A stretch of 64,000 bases of DNA from Apoderus coryli. Taxonomy: Eukaryota > Arthropoda > Insecta > Coleoptera > Attelabidae. The position numbers were made by a program, and so were the translations under genes. Where the stretch lies: assembly GCA_911728435.2 (NCBI GenBank), contig OU452201.1, forward strand, positions 14,260,001 to 14,324,000, given 5' to 3'. Under the pieces are notes generated by a model, which was not told the origin of the DNA, did no database searches, and saw only the letters and a program-made list of their open reading frames with translations. Positions 1 to 9,892 of this stretch are shown here, one piece after another (the stretch's first letter is position 1; the number at the start of each line of letters is the position of its first letter).

Positions 1-2130
1 AGGCAGTATGAGCACTACTCTGCGTGCAACAGTGCCATTCTATTAAGGACTGTGTTTTAAAGAAAGTGATTTAGGCACGTTAGACGTTTTGCCGTGAAGT
101 GTAAGTATTGGCGATTTGATAATTCACGTTTGAATCTTCTAAACACTTATCCAATGATTGTTATCAGATATAATCGATCATTGCTAATAAATAATCTATG
201 GGTCTCCCTTCTCGGTCTCCATATTTTGATTTATGCGTAGGAGCACAATTTAAAATTAAATGTTTAAACATCTAAGCAATCTGTATTGTATTTGTTGAAG
301 GTGCTTAAAGATATGATATTTTAAATACAAATTGAATAATAAAGAGGTTTATATGACAAAAAATTAACAGAACAGAGTTTTTAGCAATATATTTCATATT
401 TCTCTTCTTCTTTTGATCAAATTTACAATTTTTTTTTCTTGAATTATTATTAGTAATAATAAAGACCAAAATGATACATTTTGCGGCTAATTTTCGATCC
501 TCATTTGACAACCGGTAAATTTATTTTACTTGTTGCAATTCAAATTGTGTGATATATTTTAGCTTTCTAATACATGTTACATTCACACAAAAGTTCATTA
601 TTTATTACAATTATAAATACTATAACAGATTTCCTTTAATTATTATTTTGTAATTAATAGCAATAACTAATATTGGTGCGTACTCGCAAGTAAAATGGAC
701 TGTGATAAAAAGTGGAGATGTAAATTGTATTGAAGCATAACCTGTCTATTACAGGCGCAAGTAAAAATGGAATAAATTGATTAGACCTTACCTCGCGTGT
801 ATGCTGTTAAGATGTTGACGATTTAAGGCCCTCACACTGCTGTAGTTCAAACCAAAGAGTTAATAAAAAATATTTGGTTCGAATCATACTATTTTGGATA
901 ACTATCACGAAATCACACACCGTCCAAGAAGATAATAAATTTTCTTGATGCTTCACTTTTCCGTCTTGTTGCTGGCGCAGGTCCCGGTAAAGGATAATGG
1001 ATTTCGAGGATTAAAGGAGACGATAGATCTCCGTAATACTTGATAAATTTATACATTAATAAATGTCATAAATATAAAAAGTTCATGAGTATATACATAT
1101 CTTACAAAGTTCAAATGTTATATGTTAAAAATGTCATCATATAAGTGACCTAATGAACACAGCTATTAAGTAACTGCTTAAATTTAAGCGGGTTTATATA
1201 CTATTTCTGCTTTAAGTTAAGCGAGCTAGGATTCTATTGTCCAACCTACAAACTCAGCTCAAGTTAGTCAATTTTCATAAGTCGTCCCTGTATCTATTTT
1301 TACGATAACGTATGCACTTAGCGGGAAAAACTTTAGCACGAATCTCCTATATCACCTGCATTACAGTATAGCGTTATTTTTCGAATAATATAGACGTAGA
1401 GCATCAAGGGAGATTTTGAATGTAACACGCATCGCCATCGCCTCTCCATCTCACTCTAAACCTACACCAATTTTGGAGTTTTATGCCACCCTGGCGTAAA
1501 ATAAAATGTGGCAACATCTTTCCTACTCCTTTATGACACCTATGGGTCTCCTACCTACTAGTTTATACAACAATATAATGAACTTATGGTAAATATATTT
1601 TACCGAAGTAAGAGAAAAATCGTGTATGCACAGTGATTTGAGTGGTGTAAAAGAAAATTTTAGGAATTGAACAACTTAACGCTGCGTGCTGAATTTTTGA
1701 TATTGTTAAGGCCCTGGATATCAGGGGTATTATCACACTGGGGCGTTTAAAATACATTAAATATAGGTAGTGTTGGTTCCACAATAATTAGTTGACTCCT
1801 TAAGTGTAAAGATTTTAAATGATACATCTTCTACCTGTAGTAAAATTTATTTATTACTAGGTATTATTTAAAACTTTGTATTACTTATTCAGATGAAAAA
1901 ATTACAGGAGATCATCCTTAAAATAATGCATTATCGGAATATTTAAAACATGTTTTTTCTATTGATTGGATAATTTGTTATTAAAAAATATTCAAAATAT
2001 AAGACTTTTACATTTAGTAACTCTCCTGTAAGTCGAGTTCTTGGTTAAATTTCCATTAATGACATGCAATTTTAATCAATATACAAAAATAATAGTGAAT
2101 AAATGAAGTTTATTTAATAATAAATATCTT
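1..2130. other. AT-rich non-coding stretch
   Basis: No coding sequence, RNA gene or repeat is supportable here. Short ORFs in this stretch are low-complexity and match no family I recognise. Base composition is typical of intronic or intergenic insect DNA. Confidence 0.6.
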
Positions 2131-2170
2131 TGTTTTCCAATTTAACCGATTACAAATAAAAAAATAAAAG

Positions 2171-2410
2171 TTACGTAAATATAATATAAATTGGAAAACA
2201 AGTATACAATGGACTATGAGCACCACAACAAGTCAATGTTATATATTTTGCTGTTGAAATAATTAAACTTAGCCAATTTCTTAACTTCAGATCAGCCGGT
2301 AAGGAATTATATTGTTTCGAAACATCATATGAGAACTCCCTCCGAAAAAGAACCGACCAATGGATTGGAGGAGTTATGAGACCACGAGATCGAACATTAA
2401 TATTATGCAC
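2171..2410 (-). pseudogene. LINE (non-LTR retrotransposon) ORF2 C-terminal relic
   Basis: A 79-codon minus-strand frame has the pattern typical of the extreme C-terminus of CR1/Jockey-type reverse transcriptase proteins. It begins HNxxxRSRGLITPP, then FRREFSYDVSKQYNSLPADL, that is an FSY...YNSLP core. No RT or endonuclease domain lies upstream on the minus strand, so this is a 5'-truncated copy, the usual product of incomplete target-primed reverse transcription. The sequence beyond the stop on the minus strand is AT-rich and contains AATAAA-like motifs, consistent with a LINE 3' end. Recognition is by motif only; the clade cannot be assigned. Confidence 0.55.
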
Positions 2411-3050
2411 ATCTGTACGAGACTTTACTATTTAGTTGTAGCAGATATTCTCTGAAGACATTATAAATTTATCTAAAGAATTCTCTACTTACGTACCTAC
2501 CTAGTGTTTCCATATTATACTAATTAGTAAACAAAACCGTAGTTTTTAACTAGTTTCGTACCGATCTTTTCATATTTTTTAGATAGTTTTTGTGCACCCG
2601 GATAATCAGGATTTTCAAATATGTCAATTATAGAAAGTAGAAAGATTGTTACGGAAGATGCTTAATTGCAAAAATCAATCTCCACAGTAAAATTCTTTTA
2701 ACCAAAGGAATATATTTTTTATTGACCGTTATTTCTACAGTTACTTTCAAATCTGATCTTGATTGCCATTAAAAGTTTTAAATTGAATTCTGAATATTCT
2801 ACCGGATAAATTTTTATCCACTATTCTAGTATATTAAAGATAGATTTTAGAACAAATAAAATAAAGTAATAAATGAATAAGAATCGGAGAAGTAAGAAGC
2901 AATTAGATAATGCTAGTTATTGAACTGATGTTTAAAAGTTCTATACCTGCAAGGGATATTCAGACACAAAAATTATATCATATCGAAATCAGAAGAAAAT
3001 TGCATAGATAAACCATTTATCTATGCCTATACTATTCTCATTTATCAGTA
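2411..3050. other. non-coding flank left of the DIRS element
   Basis: Nothing identifiable. The sequence ends in the candidate DIRS insertion junction around position 3051. Confidence 0.5.
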
Positions 3051-3060
3051 GTTATTCATC

Positions 3061-3181
3061 GCGTCTCCGTCCTTCTATGATATTTGGTAGGTACACTTTT
3101 GTGTGCCCTGCGCAACGGTACTAAAGGGAACAAAAACATGTGCACCCGCCTGACCCCCCATATCTGACTCAGTTCATTTTT
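3061..3181 (+). repeat. DIRS left inverted terminal repeat
   Basis: About 120 bp, nearly identical in reverse complement to 7923-8044. The shared run covers CCTTCTATGATATTTGGTAG, the GTGCGCAACGG-type segment and the C-rich TGACCCCCCATATCTGACTC segment. The outermost 15 bp differ between the two ends, which is why the ICR needs a separate copy of each. Confidence 0.9.
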
Positions 3182-3232
3182 GTTGCGCTTTGCGTGCGGT
3201 TGTTTGTTTTGTGTTTTGTGTAAAAGTGCAAA

Positions 3233-4613
3233 ATGCCGCGTATTAAGGAAAAAAGAAAGGCGTATAATGATTTGATGCATCTAAAGAAGAAAATGGCTAA
3301 ATTGGAAAAGGTTTTATGTGTTACTTCTTCCACGGAAAGCAGCAGTCAATCTGAAACTGAAGGTTAGTGTTACTGATATACATATAGAGACAGATTTATA
3401 CAGATTATTGTCTGTATAGGTCTAAGCCACATTATAAGGTTGTAGTTGTGTTGACTACATGAAACCACAGATTATTGTCTGTAATATATTTATATGTGGA
3501 AATACTTATACTAGTATATTTTTAGAGACATATTTATACAGATTATTGTCTGTATAGGTCTCACCCACATTATAAGGGTGTAGTTGTGTTGACTACAAGA
3601 ACCCACAGATTATTGTCTGTATTATATTTACATAAGGTTTATGTTTTACATTAAAAACCTTAATGGAAGGTTAATTTAGTTGTGTTGACTAATATATCCA
3701 TTGTCTATTATGCGAATAGGAGGCAGATCTATTTCATTCATTTATTTTTTTTGTATAAACAGATTCAAGTTCCTCTGGAAAAGAGCACTGTTCGGCTGAA
3801 GAGGTACCGATCCCGACAGTCAATCAGATGGGTACGGTCGTTACCAGAATTGAAATTCCAAATTTTTTGGGAGAGGATCCAAAATTGGCTAACCAATTGG
3901 GACCAGAACTTCATGAGGAACTGGTAGTTCGATGGTCTACTTACCTTCGGGAGGGTGTATCTACCGAAAATAGACAGGAGCTCGTGAAGAGATATCCTAC
4001 TCCTTCGAATTGCTTGGCTTTACAGCCGCCTAAGATGAATGAGGAGATCAAGTCAATTTTGCCACGTCAAATTTTGAAGAATGACAGATTCTTGACTTCA
4101 TTACAAGATCAGATGGGCGCTGGCTTAACGGCAATTGGTCAGATTTTGAACACAAAAATTATGGTACCAGAGGAGCCTGTCACATTGGATGGGGAGAAGT
4201 TGTTGAAGCTTGTGGACGCCTCTCAGCTTTTTGCAGCATCATTTCAAGCTGTTTCAGTAAAGAGGAAGTTTGAAATTCAACCATTTATAAGTGAAGAGAG
4301 CAAGACGGCTGTTCAGCAAAGTACTATCGATGAATTTCTTCTCGGCGCTGGTTTTATAGAAAAGTTTAAGTCTTGTCAGACTGTGCGGAAAGCGGCTGAT
4401 GAGATTAAGAAACCCAAGAAGACGGCTAACTTTGGGCCAGGTCCCTCTACACCTCATTTAAACTACAGGCGTCCTACGTACAAGAAACGCTTGAAGGAGA
4501 GAGAGCAGCATCCAGCGAAGGACAAACGTCCGAGGCAGATGATGGGCCAGAGAGAAGAGAAGAATCAGCACAACTTCCGCTACAGATACAGCCACTCGAA
4601 ATCCCGCAAATAG
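3233..4613 (+). CDS. DIRS gag-like protein, two exons (3233-3362 and 3763-4613)
   Basis: The conventional reading starts at ATG 3828 and gives 261 aa. A longer reading starts at ATG 3233, just inside the left terminal repeat. It runs 43 codons, crosses a donor at 3362/3363 (GAAG|GTTAGT) and an acceptor at 3762/3763 (ATAAACAG|ATT), and continues in the same frame through the 3828 ATG, giving 326 aa. The new N-terminus is lysine-rich (KKKMAKLEK) then serine/acid-rich. The body has the motif LQPPKMNEEIK, which resembles the conserved mid-region of DIRS gag proteins. The C-terminus is very basic (RRPTYKKRLKER...SKSRK), fitting nucleic-acid binding; there is no CCHC knuckle. By analogy it would be the capsid-like or RNA-packaging protein. 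Its 3' end overlaps pol in the -1 frame. Confidence 0.8.
3363..3762 (+). other. predicted spliceosomal intron in the DIRS gag ORF
   Basis: 400 nt between GTTAGT and a TTTTTTTTGTATAAACAG acceptor. Removing it fuses the ATG-3233 frame to the gag frame without a stop. Without splicing, the first frame ends at TAG 3365-3367, immediately after the donor. The intron is largely filled by a 138-bp tandem duplication. Confidence 0.65.
3386..3640 (+). repeat. 138-bp tandem duplication with four ACAGA/TCTGT hairpins
   Basis: Copy 1 runs 3386-3523 and copy 2 runs 3524 to about 3640. They differ at a few scattered positions. Each copy contains two occurrences of ACAGATTATTGTCTGT (5-bp arms, 6-nt loop), starting near 3400, 3467, 3538 and 3605. 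Each also has a GTAGT...ACTAC hairpin between them. Confidence 0.85.
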
Positions 4614-6496
4614 AGGTAAATATTAAATTGGCTGGAAGGTTAAAATACTTTATACAAAATTGGAAAATTCTTCCAAATTTTAGAAGTGTTTCACAGTGGC
4701 TAAAGGGCATTAAAATACCCTTTTCAGAGAAGCCTCAACGATCAAAATTTAGAGCGTGTATACCTCAGATACCGATTTCAAAAGTTTCAATATATAGGGA
4801 TGAAATTAAGTTGTTGCTAGAAAAAGGTGCTATTTCCAAATGTAGTTTTTCGAAAGATCAATTTTTGTCATCATACTTTCTTATAGAGAAGCCAGATAAG
4901 AGCTATCGTTTTATCCTTAACCTGAAGGATCTAAATGAATTTATCCCTGTAAATCACTTTAAATTGGAAGATCATCGGACGGCGGCTAGACTAGTAACGA
5001 AGAATTCTTTCTTGGTAAAACTAGATTTGAAAGATGCCTACTTCCTTTTGCCTATAAACGTAAACTATAGGAAATATCTTAGGTTTCGCTTTGAAGATAA
5101 CTTATATGAATTTAATTCTTTAGTCTTTGGCCTAAATATTGGGCCGCTTATTTTTACAAAATTAATGAAACCTGTCGTTAAATATTTAAGACAATTAGGG
5201 GTAAGATTGGGCATCTATCTAGATGATATATTGCTTATAGGTAAAACCTATAAAGAATGCTTAAAATTTTTGAAATTAACAGAAGATTTACTTAAGTATC
5301 TAGGTTTTATTATCAATTATAAAAAGAGTATTCTCTTACCTTCCAGGGAAATAGAATTTTTGGGTTTTTTATTTAATTCCGAATCGTTGTCTCTTAAACT
5401 GCCTGATAGGAAGGTGAATTTGATGAGGCGATTGATTAGAAAGTTTCGGAATATTAAGTTTTGTAGGATTAGGGAATTCGCATCCTTGGTCGGAAAATTA
5501 GTGTCAATTGCTCCGGCATTTAAGTACGGTTGGCTTCATACTAAGCCGTTTGAAACTGTTAAGCAACAGAATCTTAGATTGCAAAAGTTAAATTTCAATA
5601 AAAAGATGCAAATTCCTTCATTTTTGAACGACGAGTTCGCGTGGTGGATCGAAAATATTTCAAAATCGGGAAAGAAATTCATTAGAGAGGCTTATTCACT
5701 GGAGATTTATTCAGACTCCTCAAAAACGGGATGGGGTGCTCATACAGAGGATACAGAAACAAGAGGTTTTTGGAATATAAAAGAGAGAAGCAAACATATA
5801 AATTATCTAGAGTTACTTGCAACTTTTAATGGTTTAGAGTCTTTGGCAAAAGATAAAACGGACTGCAGTATACTTCTTCGTATTGACAATGTCACTGCAG
5901 TGGCATGTATTAATAAGATGGGCAGTGTTAAGCACAGAGAACTAAATAATATAACCAGGAAAATTTGGCGTTGGTGTGAAATTAGAAATATTTATGTGTT
6001 TGCTTCATACATAAATACCTCTCTTAATGTACAGGCTGACCGTTTATCAAGGGCAAAATTTGAAAACACTGAGTTTGAACTGAATTCCTATGCATTTCAA
6101 AAAATTATATCTAGATATGGAATTCCTACTATTGATCTTTTTGCATCTAGTAGTAATACAAAATGCCCAGTCTATGTCTCTTGGTATCCCAACCCGAATT
6201 GTTGGGCGGTTGATGCTTTTACAATAGATTGGCACGGTCACTACTTTTATGCATTTCCACCATTCTCCTTGATTGGTAGAGTTTTACAGAAAATTCAGGC
6301 TGACGAGGCAACTGGTATTCTTGTAGTTCCTTTTTGGCCAACGCAGTCGTGGTACCCAACCTTTACTGAATTTTTGTTGGAAGAACCAATGATTTTTTCT
6401 CCGGATAGTACATTACTTTGTTCCCCTTTCAGGCAACCACATCCACTTCACGAGACTCTTTCCCTGGTGGTAGGAAAATTGTGTGGGAAGCATTAA
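4430..6496 (+). CDS. DIRS pol: reverse transcriptase, RNase H and C-terminal domain
   Basis: The frame is open from 4430 (after TAA 4427-4429) to 6496. It overlaps gag by 184 nt in the -1 frame and has no ATG near its start. The first conserved residues follow about 4628. RT signatures in order are FILNLKDLNEFIP, VKLDLKDAYFLLPI, FNSLVFGLNIGP and the catalytic YLDD (nt 5216-5227). RNase H follows with EIYSDSS (about 5702), the NYLELLA glutamate, RIDN and a QADRLSR aspartate, so all four acidic residues are visible. The C-terminal segment (IDLFASSSN...AFPPFS, about 6130-6270) matches the conserved region after RNase H in DIRS elements, described in some as a Dam-like methyltransferase domain. 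Length and order are normal for the family. It would make DIRS cDNA in the host cell. Confidence 0.93.
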   Translation, partial: LWARSLYTSFKLQASYVQETLEGERAASSEGQTSEADDGPERREESAQLPLQIQPLEIPQIEVNIKLAGRLKYFIQNWKILPNFRSVSQWLKGIKIPFSEKPQRSKFRACIPQIPISKVSIYRDEIKLLLEKGAISKCSFSKDQFLSSYFLIEKPDKSYRFILNLKDLNEFIPVNHFKLEDHRTAARLVTKNSFLVKLDLKDAYFLLPINVNYRKYLRFRFEDNLYEFNSLVFGLNIGPLIFTKLMKPVVKYLRQLGVRLGIYLDDILLIGKTYKECLKFLKLTEDLLKYLGFIINYKKSILLPSREIEFLGFLFNSESLSLKLPDRKVNLMRRLIRKFRNIKFCRIREFASLVGKLVSIAPAFKYGWLHTKPFETVKQQNLRLQKLNFNKKMQIPSFLNDEFAWWIENISKSGKKFIREAYSLEIYSDSSKTGWGAHTEDTETRGFWNIKERSKHINYLELLATFNGLESLAKDKTDCSILLRIDNVTAVACINKMGSVKHRELNNITRKIWRWCEIRNIYVFASYINTSLNVQADRLSRAKFENTEFELNSYAFQKIISRYGIPTIDLFASSSNTKCPVYVSWYPNPNCWAVDAFTIDWHGHYFYAFPPFSLIGRVLQKIQADEATGILVVPFWPTQSWYPTFTEFLLEEPMIFSPDSTLLCSPFRQPHPLHETLSLVVGKLCGKH
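4457..4463 (+). promoter_or_regulatory. candidate -1 frameshift slippery site UUUAAAC (gag to pol)
   Basis: The gag codons CAT TTA AAC place T-TTA-AAC exactly in the X-XXY-YYZ register. A -1 slip gives TTT AAA CTA..., which is the open pol frame. Three nt downstream, AGGCGT (4467-4472) can pair with ACGCTT (4487-4492) around a 14-nt loop, and a GGAC/GTCC hairpin lies at 4520-4531. The heptamer is seen directly; its function is inferred. Confidence 0.55.
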
Positions 6497-7443
6497 AGTT
6501 ACGAAGAATCCCTGAAGCAGCTATTCCCGTTTTAATTTCGTCTGTTTCGGAGAAGTCGTTAAAACAATACACAATTGTTTATAGAAAATGGTGGAATTAT
6601 TGTATCGACAAAGGATGTAATCCATATCAGTATTTATTAGACAATATTCTAGAATTTTTGTTAAATATATATATAGAGAAAGGGTTGTCATATTCTTCTA
6701 TAAATAGCGCTAGATCAGCATTAGCATTAATCTTTAACATAGAACAAGATGACGAGAAAATAATAAAACGTTTTTTAAAGGGAGCCTATAACCGGAACCC
6801 TTCTAAGCCTAAATATTCCATGACGTGGGACCCAAGTCCTGTTCTGGATTACTTAGAGAATATGTTTCCTTTAGAATCATTATCACTGAGGGAATTATCA
6901 CTTAAATTAATCGCGCTATTAGCTCTGACATCAGGGCATAGGATGCAGACATTTTCGAAGATCGAACTAGGAAATATTATAGAATTTCAGGACAGATTAG
7001 AGATAAAGATTTCGGCTTCTATAAAGACGTCAGGTTTAAATAGAAATCAACCAGTTCTGATATTTCCATTTTTTAAAGATAATCCAAAACTCTGTGTGGC
7101 AACTCTGATAAAATATTACATTGAGGCTACGAGACGTTTTAGATCTGACGATACTCTTATATATACTTACCAAAAACCTCATCACCCGGCCTCAACACAG
7201 ACTCTTAGTCGGTGGACTAAAGAAATACTTACCAAGAGTGGAATTGATACCACCGTATTCAGTGGTCATTCGGTAAGACACGCTTCAACATCTGCGGCTT
7301 TTCGGTCGGGGGTGAACATAGATCAGATTTTAAGTACTGCTGGTTGGACAAGAAATTCAACAGTATTTAATACTTTTTACAACAGACCCGTTGTTAACGA
7401 CAGCAGTAATTTTGCTAGAGGTATTCTTAACAGCAGGAAATGA
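6409..7443 (+). CDS. DIRS tyrosine recombinase (integrase-like YR)
   Basis: The frame is open from 6409 to stop 7443 and overlaps the pol end by 88 nt in the -1 frame, again without an ATG start. Counting from TTG 6418, the catalytic set is visible: first Arg in TSGHRMQT (residue 175), HxxR as H284-SV-R287 in SGHSVRHAST, Trp310 in the second-His position (TAGWTR), and the nucleophile Tyr321 in FNTFYNRP. An N-terminal SAM-like, core-binding region precedes it (SVSEKSLKQYTIVYRKWW). This enzyme would integrate the circular DIRS cDNA by site-specific-type recombination. All catalytic residues are intact. Expression could use a -1 slip or a splice acceptor at 6432. Confidence 0.93.
   Translation, partial: YITLFPFQATTSTSRDSFPGGRKIVWEALKLRRIPEAAIPVLISSVSEKSLKQYTIVYRKWWNYCIDKGCNPYQYLLDNILEFLLNIYIEKGLSYSSINSARSALALIFNIEQDDEKIIKRFLKGAYNRNPSKPKYSMTWDPSPVLDYLENMFPLESLSLRELSLKLIALLALTSGHRMQTFSKIELGNIIEFQDRLEIKISASIKTSGLNRNQPVLIFPFFKDNPKLCVATLIKYYIEATRRFRSDDTLIYTYQKPHHPASTQTLSRWTKEILTKSGIDTTVFSGHSVRHASTSAAFRSGVNIDQILSTAGWTRNSTVFNTFYNRPVVNDSSNFARGILNSRK
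6424..6432 (+). promoter_or_regulatory. pol to YR junction: CCCUUUC heptamer overlapping a 3' splice-site-like CAG
   Basis: The pol codons TCC CCT TTC give C-CCT-TTC in -1 slip register; the slipped reading CCC TTT CAG GCA is the YR frame. The same bases form TTGTTCCCCTTTCAG|G, a good polypyrimidine-plus-CAG acceptor. Either could deliver the recombinase. Both are predictions only. Confidence 0.35.
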
Positions 7444-7764
7444 TTTTTTCTTGATTTTGTGTATTACATAATATTATGTTCTTTTGTTAAGTTAATTATT
7501 ATTGTTATTCATTAGGTATGTAAGATATCGCCTTTATGTACAAGAGGCGTATATTGTTCTGTATAGTATTTTGTCGTTAATGTTTTCAAGATTTATATAT
7601 TCTATATAAGATAGTTAATATTATTTTCATATTTATAAATTGAATTATGTGCCTATCTGTTACAAGTTTCTTCAATATATAATATGGTTACCTATTGGAC
7701 TTTATTTTGCACTCTAACTCTTTGATAGTGTCGCACCCAATCGCACATACAGTTCTTTGAACAT
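7444..7764 (+). other. DIRS 3' non-coding region
   Basis: AT-rich sequence between the YR stop and the ICR. No ORF and no clear regulatory motif are visible. Confidence 0.7.
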
Positions 7765-7880
7765 CTACCAAATATCATAGAAGGACGGAGACGCGATGAA
7801 TAATTATAAGATTAATCGACTTACCTGTAAGGATGGTTAATCTTAATTATCCGAGCGTCGTAGTCCTTCTATGATATGGC
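7765..7880 (-). repeat. DIRS internal complementary region (ICR)
   Basis: Positions 7768-7804 are the reverse complement of the element's left end (3052-3084). Positions 7801-7878 are the reverse complement of its right end (8021-8097). The two overlap at the junction AATTAT-TCATCG. The ICR therefore encodes the circle junction of the element, as established for DIRS1. Confidence 0.9.
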
Positions 7881-7922
7881 CCTCCCGACCCTATGACCCA
7901 GAATGCGATTGGCTCAGCTTAC

Positions 7923-8044
7923 AAAATGAACTGAGTCAGATATGGGGGGTCAGGCGGGTGCACATGTTTTTGTTCCCTTTAGTACCGTTGCGCAGGGCAC
8001 ACAAAAGTGTACCTACCAAATATCATAGAAGGACTACGACGCTC
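7923..8044 (-). repeat. DIRS right inverted terminal repeat
   Basis: Reverse complement of 3061-3181, nearly identical apart from the terminal 15 bp (ACTACGACGCTC here, against CGGAGACGCGAT inverted at the left end). Confidence 0.9.
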
Positions 8045-8045
8045 G

Positions 8046-8097
8046 AATAATTAAGATTAACCATCCTTACAGGTAAGTCGATTAATCTTATAATTAT
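8046..8097 (+). repeat. right-end extension with nested inverted repeats, candidate recombination site
   Basis: TAAGATTAA (8052-8060) is complementary to TTAATCTTA (8082-8090), and inside that arm pair CTTAC-AG-GTAAG (8066-8077) forms a second inverted repeat. The same sequence occurs inverted in the ICR. Symmetric arms at the end of a YR element suggest recombinase binding, but this is inferred. Confidence 0.6.
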
Positions 8098-9252
8098 CCA
8101 TTTTTAGTTACGTTTAATTATTTTTAGAAAACTTAATATTAGTAAAAATATGGAAAAAGGTACACAATGTACAAGTTTTTTCCCAAAAATTGGTACCCAC
8201 TGATAATGAGAACGTCAATGTGCGCTCGAATAAGGCTGTATTAGTTTATAACACTCTTTTAGGTATTACAAAAATATGTTTTTATATTATCGTTAAAATG
8301 TATTAACTTCAAACATGTGGAACTTTCTTAACTAAAAATTTTCCTATTGATTTGCTTGGTGGGTATTGCCAAGTATTATATTATACAGGATACATGTTGC
8401 TATTTTCAGTGTTCAATAAAATGCAATCAATTAAAATTATCTAAACAATGTTTTGTAAAATACACAACACATTATTTTTGTTCGAATGATATTGATATAT
8501 AAACAATAAGTTTGTCAAAAAATATTTTAAAGTTTTTTTCATACTAAAATTCATTACTCCATTGACATAAACTTCTATAACTTTTGATTCTATTTATTTA
8601 TTTTTTCGATTGATTGGACATGAGCGCTCTTTTGGAGACAGGAAAACATACATTGAAAATACATTTTAGTAATATGATAGCAATCAATTATATTTTTGAC
8701 TATTAGTTTTATTCATCAGTCTTGAAATATATGAGGTATATACACATGGCATTAATGCAGTTATTGTTTTTGGGGAAGTGTATAGTTATTTCTTTTTGTT
8801 AGTTCTGTATTTAAATATATATTTAATTTCACTTTTGCATATTAATATTCGGTAATTGGTTAATTTTAAAGCATAATAGATTTTTCGAATGTGCACATGC
8901 AACTAGGAAGAGAAATAAACCATTTTCCGGTTAATTTGTTTTATTCATTTAACCATTCTCTAAGTGTATTCGTCGCTTACACTTCTTCCCTTTTGAAATA
9001 CTTTGTAATATATATTTATTTGATTTTTTCTTAAACTTAGATACAGATGTCGAAATCAAGATCTCCTCCAAATCTGATTTGTGAGACTGTGTAATTTATT
9101 TTTCAGAAGATGAAAACATTTTTTCACGTAATGGTGAGTTTGAAATATAATACTCTTTATAATACATTTAAAAATAGTAAATACATCTTTCTTTCCAGGG
9201 TTAATACATTTCTCTTAACTACCTATAAAAATAGCTTTTCGTAAATTTTGTT
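8098..9252. other. non-coding stretch right of DIRS
   Basis: AT-rich with no supportable gene, RNA or repeat. Confidence 0.5.
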
Positions 9253-9296
9253 AACCACTGATGATGCGGCCTGGTCCTGCGAAACATGTTTGGTAA
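9253..9296 (+). ncRNA. hammerhead ribozyme-like motif
   Basis: ACCA | CTGATGA (9258-9264) | stem II GCGG...CTGC | GAAA (9281-9284) | palindrome ACATGT | T | TGGT (9291-9294). Stem I is ACCA/TGGT. There is one unpaired T between CTGATGA and stem II. A GTGGAGGTTCAC box follows about 55 nt downstream, as in other members. Confidence 0.65.
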
Positions 9297-9892
9297 TTGT
9301 TGGTAAATGTAATTTTTTAGAGAGATCTATTAAATTTATTGCGTGGAGGTTCACTTTTATTTCAAGAATAAACAATTATTCATAGTTATTAGGTACATCA
9401 TAAAAGCGCGAAGACCAATAAGTTTTTAAAAAAAATAATAAATTTTGGTCTTAGAATCACGCATTGAAATATGGACACCTACATCGAAACAAAAAATGTC
9501 CGTAAATAACAAATTATATAGAATGGGAGCGCATTGTAGGAAAGATTACTAGTTATATTTAAGTACTTACTGTAAGGAGGAATGGAAACATACAATTTGC
9601 TATACTGAAATCAGTTTTATTTGAAATTATAAACAATATAAATAAATAAATATTATTACATAGAAATAATCAAAAAATATACAGATCTGCAAAAACAAAT
9701 GTACCTACTCAATCAACTTTAAACTAATAAAACCGTTATTGACTATAACCTATAAAAAAAAAAGCTAAGTACCTATAACAAGACTGTTTTTTGAATATTA
9801 ATTACCTTTTTAAAATTGTTTCTACAGTTTTTTTCTTTCTCTTTGATTCTGACGGAGTTCCCTTTGTGCATTTTCTTTGAATTCTTTTGTAT
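9297..9892. other. non-coding; start is the tail of the hammerhead unit
   Basis: The first 80 nt contain the GTGGA-type box shared with the other hammerhead units. The rest shows nothing identifiable. Confidence 0.5.

Larger units (their letters stand above)
3051..8097 (+). mobile_element. DIRS-type tyrosine-recombinase retrotransposon, apparently intact
   Basis: About 5.05 kb with the full DIRS architecture: a left inverted terminal repeat (3061-3181), gag-like ORF, RT/RNase H pol ORF and tyrosine recombinase ORF. These are followed by an internal complementary region (7765-7880) and a right inverted terminal repeat (7923-8044) with a 3' extension (8046-8097). The ICR is the reverse complement of the right end joined to the left end, the hallmark of DIRS elements, which replicate through a circular intermediate whose junction is templated by the ICR. 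All three ORFs are free of internal stops, so the copy may be recent or active. DIRS elements lack integrase and protease and insert through the recombinase without a target duplication. Both ends share TTAT followed by y-CAT, a likely crossover site. Confidence 0.92.

Noticed and set aside
3056..3280. Minus-strand 74-codon ORF at the DIRS left end
   Set aside because: Shadow frame within the terminal repeat and gag exon 1.
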